From assembly GCF_000210295.1 (NCBI RefSeq), contig NC_026744.1:3038001-3102000 (forward strand): a stretch of 64,000 bases of DNA. The letters are read 5' to 3'. Positions within the stretch are counted from its first letter, which is position 1, and the number at the start of each line of letters is the position of its first letter. Position numbers and translations under genes: made by a program. Shown here one piece after another: positions 56,999 to 64,000 of the stretch. The notes under the pieces are model-generated. The model was not told the origin of the DNA and made no database searches. It saw nothing but the letters and a program-made list of their open reading frames with translations. Source of the stretch: Trypanosoma brucei gambiense DAL972 (Eukaryota > Euglenozoa > Kinetoplastea > Trypanosomatida > Trypanosomatidae).

Positions 56999-59605
56999 AT
57001 GGACCTCGTGCCAACAGGTGATGCCGCGGTCCCTCGTGAGGAGGTACCAGCATTTGTCGAAGTGGACGATTATGGTAACCGGGTGCGGGATATTGTGTAC
57101 ATCTTCCTTGGTCGACTAATCGATCCGTCTTTGCGGCCACCAGGGGCTACAGACCCCGATGCGTTAGAAAGGTTGCAGTATATCGTCCGACAGCTAGAAC
57201 GTATCAGCACTTGCACTGACTGGTCTACATGCGTGGTGCGGTGGAATGACTTTCGTCTCTTCGATGAGGATGCTAGCTCCACCATTGAGGAAAACTATCA
57301 ACGCTTCTCGCCCTTCATGGACGCTGCACTGCATCAGGTCCTATCGCAGTATTATGCGGAGGACTATGTGAACCGCGGCAGGTGTAGCCCCAATCTTGTC
57401 TTTTCTTACGTTCCGCGTTGTTTAAGTGTTCGCATTCTGCGTGCATCGCTTGTGGGGCAGTTGTGCTCTATCAAAGGTGTAGTCACGCGTACGTCACAGG
57501 TTCGTCCAGAGCTTCTTGTGGGTGTGTTCCGTTGTAATGATTGTGGAACTGAGAGTAGTGCGATCCCCCAGCAGTTTCACTACACGGAACCTCCAGCATG
57601 CCGAAATCCCCAATGCGAAAACAAAAACCGTTTTCAGTTGCTTCCAACACATCCGCAAACAAAGTTTGGCGATTGGCAGAAAATCCGTTTGCAGGAGGAT
57701 ACAAACAATATCCCCGCAGGTTGCATGCCACGCACGATGGAGCTCATCGCCCGCAACGATGCTGTGGAAGTAGCGAAGCCCGGTGACCGGATTGTGGCCG
57801 TGGGATGCCCCATCGTCGTACCGGAAGTGATGAAACTGTTCAACCAGGCGAACCGACGCGAGGTCCAGCGCGAGATGTCTAGCACTCAACGTGCTCATCA
57901 GGAGGCACAGCAGAATCTGGAGGGTGCCACCGGCCTTCGCGCACTTGGTGTTCGGGAACTCAACTACCGCATGTGTTTTTTAGCTACTACCATAACAAGC
58001 GCCAATGGAGATGATCGCAAGATGACGGAGGCGATTAAGGATTCCGGAGATGGTGCTGCAGAGCGAGAACAGGTTAGTCTCACTGCTGCTGAGATGCAGA
58101 AGGTGCAGTTGATGCGTGGTAGTGCCAACCTTCTGAAAGCGCTCACGGGTTGCATTGCACCGAATATCTTCAAGCATGACGTTGTGAAACTAGGACTCCT
58201 GCTTCAAATGGTTGGTGGTGTTTCCAAGAACACGGTGGAGCGGATCGGGTTGCGCGGTGACATCAATGTTTGCATTGTTGGGGACCCATCTACTGCCAAA
58301 TCTCAATTCTTGAAGTGGGTAGCAAGTAATGTCACGCGCGGTGTGTACACTAGCGGTAAAGCCTCCACGGCCAGTGGTCTGACGGCAACAGTTACACGGG
58401 ACGCAGACACAGGTGACCGTACCATTGAGGCTGGCGCGCTTATGCTTAGTGACCGCGGTGTTTGCTGCATTGATGAATTTGACAAGATGGACGTGAAGGA
58501 TCAAGTAGCGATACACGAAGCGATGGAGCAGCAGACAATTTCCATAGCCAAAGCCGGTATCAAAGCGACTCTTAGCGCGAGGACGTCGCTCCTTGCAGCC
58601 ATGAACCCTATTGGTGGAAAGTACGACCGCCGGAAGCCGCTGCAGAAGAACGTGGCGATGACAGCGCCAATTATGTCGCGTTTTGACCTAATGTTTGTGA
58701 TAGTTGACGAGTCCAGCGACGATGCAGATTTCGCCATTGCGGACCAACTTCTGCGTCTGCATCGATTTGGCGATAGCGCCGTTCGTCCACCCTTTTCGAC
58801 TGAAGACTGTCAGCTCTACCTTCGTTATGCGCGCTCCCTTACCCCACGCCTAAAGGAGGAGGCGGTTCACCTCATTGTGGCAGCGTACCGTGATATGCGT
58901 CTGCAAGATTCGCTCTCGAACCGTAGTAAAGTATACCGCGTTACCACACGTTTGCTAGAGAGTATGATCCGACTCTCGGAGGCCACAGCAAAACTGTACC
59001 TGAGTGAGGATGTTGAAGAAGCGCATGTGGAAGTGGCACTCGAGCTGATGCGACAGTCATTATCGACGCTTGATATGACGGAAGTAGAGCTTGTTGGTAC
59101 CGTAGAGCCGTTTGATGTGGCAGCTGTTGGGATTAAGCCTGAACCACGCGAAGAGCAGCAGCCGCAGCAGCAGCCAGAACCACGATTGGATTCCACTCGT
59201 GGGGATGATGGGGCTGGGCAACGGACCATAGCGCGGCGGAAGGGTAAGAAACGTGTCTCGGCATCGACTGCCGAGAGAGGTGTTAGCGGTGGAGTCCCTG
59301 GCCAAGCCCCTCAGAAGACTGTGATTAGCGCAGACCACTACTATGGAATCGTCAACCGCATTGTGACGAGGATTCAGGCCCTTGGGGAATCCAATCCCCC
59401 ATCCCGTGCGGAACTGGTAGCGTGGTATATGGAGCAGGTTCACTCACTTAACAAATCGCAGTTGGAAGCAGAGCTTCGTTATGTGAATCTTGTTATCCAG
59501 AAGATGCTGAAAGACGGCAATCTTCTTGAGGTTGAGCTGAATGACGGAGAGGGGAGCAAAATCTTTCTTGACCCAAACTATAACCCAGATATTACGAAGC
59601 AGTAG
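56999..59605 (+). CDS. MCM6: DNA replication licensing factor MCM6
   Basis: 868 residues from a clear ATG. MCM6 is one subunit of the MCM2-7 replicative helicase. Visible features: an N-terminal zinc site C179-X2-C182-X18-C201-X4-C206; the MCM6-like segment LRALGVRELNYRMCFLATTI; Walker A GDPSTAKSQ (Lys at about 434); Walker B CCIDEFDKMD (Asp492-Glu493); the pre-sensor segment (AKAGIKATLSARTSLLAAMN); the Arg finger SRFD (Arg at about 561); and a C-terminal winged-helix part (LVAWYMEQVHSLNKSQLEAE) after a Gln/Pro/Arg-rich linker. Sequence around LRGDINVCIVGDPSTAKSQF and the zinc spacing identify it as MCM6 rather than another MCM. All catalytic residues are present. Confidence 0.95.
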   Translation: MDLVPTGDAAVPREEVPAFVEVDDYGNRVRDIVYIFLGRLIDPSLRPPGATDPDALERLQYIVRQLERISTCTDWSTCVVRWNDFRLFDEDASSTIEENYQRFSPFMDAALHQVLSQYYAEDYVNRGRCSPNLVFSYVPRCLSVRILRASLVGQLCSIKGVVTRTSQVRPELLVGVFRCNDCGTESSAIPQQFHYTEPPACRNPQCENKNRFQLLPTHPQTKFGDWQKIRLQEDTNNIPAGCMPRTMELIARNDAVEVAKPGDRIVAVGCPIVVPEVMKLFNQANRREVQREMSSTQRAHQEAQQNLEGATGLRALGVRELNYRMCFLATTITSANGDDRKMTEAIKDSGDGAAEREQVSLTAAEMQKVQLMRGSANLLKALTGCIAPNIFKHDVVKLGLLLQMVGGVSKNTVERIGLRGDINVCIVGDPSTAKSQFLKWVASNVTRGVYTSGKASTASGLTATVTRDADTGDRTIEAGALMLSDRGVCCIDEFDKMDVKDQVAIHEAMEQQTISIAKAGIKATLSARTSLLAAMNPIGGKYDRRKPLQKNVAMTAPIMSRFDLMFVIVDESSDDADFAIADQLLRLHRFGDSAVRPPFSTEDCQLYLRYARSLTPRLKEEAVHLIVAAYRDMRLQDSLSNRSKVYRVTTRLLESMIRLSEATAKLYLSEDVEEAHVEVALELMRQSLSTLDMTEVELVGTVEPFDVAAVGIKPEPREEQQPQQQPEPRLDSTRGDDGAGQRTIARRKGKKRVSASTAERGVSGGVPGQAPQKTVISADHYYGIVNRIVTRIQALGESNPPSRAELVAWYMEQVHSLNKSQLEAELRYVNLVIQKMLKDGNLLEVELNDGEGSKIFLDPNYNPDITKQ

Positions 59606-59960
59606 GTGCACGGGCGATCTGCGCATGCTGTCCGCTTATTCGTTGTGTGCTTGCACGTGTGCCACGGTCAGCTATTGGTGCTTGACGACCCATAGAAAAA
59701 TGAAGCGTCATTGGAGAAAATATAGAACATGTCAACTCAGAGTGGTTTAACCTCCTGTGTCCCGTCATTCTTCATCCTTGTACGTCTCTTTGTGGACCGC
59801 TTGACTCTCCACACTTCTTTGGTACTTGCACCGTGAACCGCGTTTCATCCCTCAAATGTCTTCTTTTTTTAGCGGGGGGGGGCAAGTGTAGTTCTACCAC
59901 GTAGTGCAGAGGGTTAGTAGCATCCCTCTATTCCTTACCGTTTTTGTTACTCGGCTGAGA
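59606..59960. other. Intergenic region with candidate splice acceptor
   Basis: 355 bases. A pyrimidine-rich stretch at about 59846-59870 ends in AG at 59871-59872, followed by a run of G. The next in-frame ATG is at 59961. Confidence 0.6.
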
Positions 59961-62900
59961 ATGGGGGAGCCAGGGGTTGTCATACCAAAAGTAGGTGAGA
60001 GATTTGTTGGTGAAGATGGGTCCGTTTCTGTGGTCCTTGCTGACACTGTAGATGAGGACTATGTGCCAACGCAGGAGGAAATAGAGGGATTTGCTGAGTG
60101 GATGGGGATGAACCTGCCGGAAGATAATGAGTTTCTTCACATTGCTGTTGAGGGTCTGAAGGCGCCGCTTCCAAAAAACTGGCGCCCTTGTCGTACCGAG
60201 GATGATGAGGTGTACTACTTCAACTTCAAAACTGGCGAAAGCACCTGGTGTCATCCAATGGATGAGGTACATCGAGAGAGATTTCGAAAAGCGAAGGAGC
60301 AAAAACAAAACTTAGGTGTGGGGGGTACCACGAGTAGGGACAGAAGTGCCAACATTGTGAGCGGTACGTCAACGACGGCGCAGAGAGGTGCTATGGGGAA
60401 CGCAGTGGGGAGTGCACTGGCCACCCCTACTAACTTACAGGGAGGAAGGCTGGAAAAGCTATCGCCCGCGTTAGGGACAAAGTACGCACCACTACGTTCT
60501 CCACCGCTATCCGGTGGCGCGACTACGTCGTCATTCCTCAGTAGTAATATAACCACTGGAGGCACCGCTGCTGGAGGGCCGTTGGATCGCGGTAGTGAGA
60601 GTGGTGGCACCGGCGGTGGTAAGCGGCGGTTTGTTTCGGAGACGGAAGAAGCCCTTGAAAAAAGGATCCGTCAGGAGCGGGAGGAAGCGTTCTTGGAAGA
60701 ACAGAAGAAGGCCGAAGCGACGATACAAGAGCGTCGAATGAACATGCAGCGTTCCCACGAAGAAGAGGTGAAGAAACTTCGAGCCGAGACGGAGGCAAAA
60801 CTGGCGGAGCTGCGTGCCAACAGGCCTAATAATGGTGCAGAAGCAGTAAAGAAAAAGGAGATGGAGGCATTGTGGACGGAGCGTCTTGACGAGGTGAAAA
60901 GAGAGGGAGAGGGTCTTGAGAAGAAGTTGGCCTCACTTCGTGAGGAAAATGAACAACGTATTGCAGCGGAGGTAAAGAAAATTGAGGCAAAAGCTTCCGC
61001 AGATTTGGAGGCCAAGGTGAAACGCATCGAGGCAGATGGGGCTGCGGCTCTAGAGAAGGCGAAACGAGAGGCGCAGGCGGCACTCTCCGCGAAGAAGAAT
61101 GAGCTGCAGAAAAAAGCACGAGAAGAGCTTGAAAAGCTTAAAAAAGAGGTTGAAAAGCAACACAGTGATGACATGGCGGCACTTGAACGGAAATTCTCTT
61201 CTGACGGACATCAGTCTCAAGTCAAGTCGGCCGCATCCACGGCAGCGCCTTCTCATGCCACCGATGTGGAGTCACGCATCGCCGCCATTCGTGAGAAGGA
61301 GAAGCAGGAAGTTTCTGCCATTCAGAAGCGCTCGGAGGAGGAAAAGGCTGCCTTGCGCCGTTCTATGGACGAGGCCATTGGTGCTTTACGTCGGGAGATA
61401 CACGACATTCAACAGGCTGCCGCTTCCGAAGCCGTACCTGCAGCCAGAAATTCCGGTCCAAGCAGTGTGGAGCTTGAAGAGGTACGACGCCGTTGGCGAG
61501 CGGAGGAGGCACGACGGATGCAACTTCTTGCTGAGGACCGCCGCGCAAAGGTTTTAGCGCAGGAAAAGTCTTTGGAGACATCCTCTTCGCTTCCAAAATC
61601 GTCGGCGGCACAGGAGGTAACGGCAGACCAATCGCTAAAGATGCGTGCGATACTGACAGCAAAAGAGAAGGAGCATCAGGAAACGGAGGCGCTTCTCCGT
61701 TCGACTTTGCAAGAAGAACTTACGCGCACTAGTTTGTCTCTGGACGCACAACTTGAAGCGGCCGTCGCCGATGCATTTAAGGTATTTGTTAGGTCTACTG
61801 AGGTGTCACGCCGATTCGAGAAGGAGGACTTTGAGCGTCGGAGGGCTAGTAATTCTGTGGCACAAGTTGCGAAGGAGGGAAAAGGCATGGATAGTAAACC
61901 GAAGGTGAGTGAGGGTGCGTCCTTTGATGCAGAAGAATTGCTCCAAAAGAAGGTGGAAGAAGCAGTTAGTGAGGCTCTGCAAAATATGAGGGCAGACCAT
62001 GAAAATGCGTTGCGCCGGCTGAGGCAGCGGTACGAGGAGGAGCGTAGGATGCTCATTGCCTCAGTAGATGAAGAAGTGAGCACAATGGAAGAGAGGGAAC
62101 GTCAACAGATCGACCAGAAGTTGAAGGGTCAAACAGGAGATTATGAGCCAGGAGCAAGAAACGCGACAACAAGGACCGCTGAAGGGACATCCACCTCAAT
62201 CGGTGTTCCCCTGGGGTTATTGCAGCAGCGTCTTACGTCTATTGAGGCTGCGTACTCCAACCAAATCCAAGACTTAGAGGCTGATCTCATGTCGCTTAAT
62301 TCAGCGATACGTATGATGGATGAGCTGCCCAACTTCCTGGGTCAGAGAGCATCTAAGAATCAAGAGACAGATTTCACGCGCTGTGGCAGTCATATGGAAC
62401 CAGGAAACAGTTTCAGGTACGTCCCGTCAACAGGGAAACATGCTCTACCCACTGGAAAGGGAGGAGCTTCACCCTCCACCATGTTTTCTTCTGAGGCTCG
62501 TCTCTTTCTTGCTGGTCAGTTCCGAGATTTCTCTGCGCGCCGGGACGCGCTTCAGGCAGCTCGTGAAGAGTGGTACGCCAACGCTATGGAAGCTGCAGCA
62601 CCTGTTCCCGCCGTTGGTAGCGGCCCGCTAGCTGACACAGCGGGGTTAAGTGACGTGCACACGCATATGATCAGCCTCATTGGCTCCCTGGGTGGTCGCC
62701 TGGAGCGCATAATGCGTCGTGTGAATGCACTTCAGGCGTACACAGAAGGAAAGCGCTTATCCCCACCTCGTCAACGGCGGCGGATGCGTCACGGCTCAGC
62801 GGCCCGCCATGACAAAAAAACCAAGTCGACCCACAAAAAGCATCGGCACGCTAAGGCGCCCACGGGTCATCCGCACGGTAGTCTTATTCAGAAATGGAGC

Positions 62901-62981
62901 CGCATTCTCTCCGAACTTTCCTCTCCACCAGTCACTGGCGGGGAGCTTTCAGCATTTCTTCGGCACTTGGGAAAGGACTGA
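59961..62981 (+). CDS. CEP164: WW-domain coiled-coil protein, CEP164-like
   Basis: 1006 residues from the first in-frame ATG; the frame upstream is open only from a GTG. Residues about 71-100 form a WW domain (APLPKNWRPC ... YYFNFKTGESTWCHPMDE) with Trp at about 74 and 96. The preceding EEIEGFAEWMGMNLPEDNEF and the spacing match the N-terminus of CEP164, a distal-appendage/transition-fibre protein needed to dock basal bodies and build cilia. The rest is a Ser/Gly-rich linker and very long Glu/Lys/Ala-rich coiled coil, ending in a basic His/Lys-rich region (KKTKSTHKKHRHAKAPTGHP). Trypanosomes have, as I recall, more than one CEP164 paralogue at the flagellum base; I cannot say which this is. 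Confidence 0.82.
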   Translation: MGEPGVVIPKVGERFVGEDGSVSVVLADTVDEDYVPTQEEIEGFAEWMGMNLPEDNEFLHIAVEGLKAPLPKNWRPCRTEDDEVYYFNFKTGESTWCHPMDEVHRERFRKAKEQKQNLGVGGTTSRDRSANIVSGTSTTAQRGAMGNAVGSALATPTNLQGGRLEKLSPALGTKYAPLRSPPLSGGATTSSFLSSNITTGGTAAGGPLDRGSESGGTGGGKRRFVSETEEALEKRIRQEREEAFLEEQKKAEATIQERRMNMQRSHEEEVKKLRAETEAKLAELRANRPNNGAEAVKKKEMEALWTERLDEVKREGEGLEKKLASLREENEQRIAAEVKKIEAKASADLEAKVKRIEADGAAALEKAKREAQAALSAKKNELQKKAREELEKLKKEVEKQHSDDMAALERKFSSDGHQSQVKSAASTAAPSHATDVESRIAAIREKEKQEVSAIQKRSEEEKAALRRSMDEAIGALRREIHDIQQAAASEAVPAARNSGPSSVELEEVRRRWRAEEARRMQLLAEDRRAKVLAQEKSLETSSSLPKSSAAQEVTADQSLKMRAILTAKEKEHQETEALLRSTLQEELTRTSLSLDAQLEAAVADAFKVFVRSTEVSRRFEKEDFERRRASNSVAQVAKEGKGMDSKPKVSEGASFDAEELLQKKVEEAVSEALQNMRADHENALRRLRQRYEEERRMLIASVDEEVSTMEERERQQIDQKLKGQTGDYEPGARNATTRTAEGTSTSIGVPLGLLQQRLTSIEAAYSNQIQDLEADLMSLNSAIRMMDELPNFLGQRASKNQETDFTRCGSHMEPGNSFRYVPSTGKHALPTGKGGASPSTMFSSEARLFLAGQFRDFSARRDALQAAREEWYANAMEAAAPVPAVGSGPLADTAGLSDVHTHMISLIGSLGGRLERIMRRVNALQAYTEGKRLSPPRQRRRMRHGSAARHDKKTKSTHKKHRHAKAPTGHPHGSLIQKWSRILSELSSPPVTGGELSAFLRHLGKD

Positions 62982-63432
62982 GTGCCAGATGAATAGAAAG
63001 GGGGTGCCCAGTTGAGAGGGCTTAGAAAAAATGTGGATTTGCTCTCTGATTATAACTCCTCTCGTTCTATTTTGCGTAACCATCACCCTTGGCACTTTCA
63101 ATGCATGTGCGCTTGGCGGTGCTCCTTGTTTGGTCGGCTGCGGTTAGTGTCTGACAATTCACGTAGGGTCGTGCAAAAAGAAACTAACCTCGGCAGCTTT
63201 TTGCAGTAACGACTTCTGCAACTGGTCCAAGGAGTTGGTTTCCAATCATTGGCCCATGCACACTTTATGGAAAAAAAAAGGAGGGCAGTCGAAGCCCTTC
63301 TTCCTCTCTTCTTCTTCACTTTCCCGTTCTTGTATCACACCAACGGCAAAATATCACTCTTCTTGGCACCCTGTGCCCCCATTTCTTCTTACGATTCTTC
63401 TTTGCCACTATACGAAACCAGGCAGCCAACAC
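62982..63432. other. Intergenic region
   Basis: 451 bases, pyrimidine-rich from about 63298. An AG at 63420-63421 lies 12 bases before the next ATG, and other AGs further upstream are possible. Confidence 0.55.
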
Positions 63433-64000
63433 ATGCTAGCACCTAGAGGCTCTGTCGCAAAGGAAGGGGACGTCGTGTTGCTCTTCCGCGGTCACCTTCA
63501 ATTTACACCATTACTCCTGCAGCGCGGGGCGATGCTGCACTGCAAGGATGGGAAGTTCATGCACGATGACATTATTGGCTGCCCGTTGGGAACACGTGTC
63601 ATGGGTCGGAGCAACTTGAAGAATGACCCCCGTGGGGCGCCCAGTGTGCTTGTGATGCAGAACTGCGCAGACCTGTGGACAGTTGCGGTGCCTCACCGCA
63701 CACAAATAATCTACGACACAGATATTGCCGTCATCGTGTTCAACCTGCGGCTGCGACCGGGCCATCGTGTAGCCGAAGCAGGAACTGGAAGTGGTTCGCT
63801 CACTCATTCCTTAGCCAGGACTGTTGCTCCGGACGGTATTGTGTATACGTATGATTTTCACAAGAAACGGTGTCTCGAGGCACTGCAGGAGTTCCGCCGT
63901 AATGGTTTGCCAGCGTCTCTTGTGCGTTGCAACTGGCGGGACGTATGTGTTACAGCGAGTGGATCGGATGAAAGTGTAATGACCGGTATGCAGCTGCCTG
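63433..64000 (+). CDS. TRM61: tRNA (adenine-58-N1)-methyltransferase catalytic subunit, TRM61-like (3' end outside window)
   Basis: The first 189 codons, open to the edge of the window. The start MLAPRGSVAKEGDVVLLFRG and a following beta-rich N-terminal domain are typical of the TRM61/GCD14 family, which methylates A58 in the T-loop of tRNAs together with TRM6. The SAM-binding motif EAGTGSGSLTHSLAR lies at about 115-129, followed by the second-strand acidic residue in YTYDFHKKR. The remaining catalytic part is beyond the window. Confidence 0.88.
   Translation, partial: MLAPRGSVAKEGDVVLLFRGHLQFTPLLLQRGAMLHCKDGKFMHDDIIGCPLGTRVMGRSNLKNDPRGAPSVLVMQNCADLWTVAVPHRTQIIYDTDIAVIVFNLRLRPGHRVAEAGTGSGSLTHSLARTVAPDGIVYTYDFHKKRCLEALQEFRRNGLPASLVRCNWRDVCVTASGSDESVMTGMQLP

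Overview
The window reads as nuclear chromosomal DNA of an African trypanosome of the Trypanosoma brucei group. Essentially every gene lies on the plus strand, with no recognisable introns. Genes are separated by pyrimidine-rich spacers in which a polypyrimidine tract and an AG precede the first ATG, as expected for trans-splicing and polycistronic transcription. Several recognisable genes (PEX11, a MYST acetyltransferase resembling HAT2, tandem nuclear TOP2 genes) match a T. brucei gene order that I recall from chromosome 11. That placement is from memory and was not searched.

Layout, left to right. 0-10 kb: MUTY, a kelch protein, a CS-domain/Sel1-repeat protein with a C-terminal membrane anchor, a small mitochondrial-type protein, and the 57-residue ribosomal protein S29. 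10-24 kb: a repeat-rich coiled-coil protein, a fused AIG2-like / archaeal-type phosphoglycerate mutase, a cyclin-box (CABLES-like) protein, an HD phosphohydrolase and PEX11. 24-37 kb: a MYST acetyltransferase and two tandem topoisomerase II genes (alpha and beta). 38-41 kb: eIF2B epsilon, broken by a 100-N assembly gap with a duplicated flank and a foreign glycosyltransferase fragment. 41-51 kb: a coiled-coil protein, eIF3e, and a large low-complexity protein with sixteen near-identical 177-bp repeats, split in two frames at a run of seven A. 51-64 kb: Cactin, two probable mitochondrial proteins, MCM6, a WW-domain CEP164-like protein and the 5' part of a TRM61-like tRNA methyltransferase.

The genes do not form a pathway. 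Neighbours share only a transcription unit, and functions are mixed: DNA repair and replication (MUTY, TOP2, MCM6), chromatin (HAT), translation (RPS29, eIF2B, eIF3e), RNA processing (Cactin, TRM61), glycosome biogenesis (PEX11) and cilium/basal body (CEP164). Starts were placed at the first in-frame ATG after a plausible splice acceptor. Several open frames extend upstream of that ATG only by way of GTG or TTG codons.

Most interesting points: (1) TOP2beta is a near-identical copy of TOP2alpha, but its few differences include the Arg of the PLRGK motif (to Ala), the second residue after the catalytic Tyr (Phe to Ser), and QL to RF before the conserved AGYVSEH segment. The pattern looks like gene conversion that spares functional patches. 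(2) A 216-bp intergenic element ending at a splice-acceptor AG is duplicated in front of each TOP2 gene. (3) An AIG2 cyclotransferase-like domain is fused to an archaeal-type phosphoglycerate mutase domain with its catalytic motifs retained. (4) The 177-bp repeat gene is split by an apparent one-base frameshift. (5) eIF2B epsilon carries a misassembly. No wholly new system was identified.
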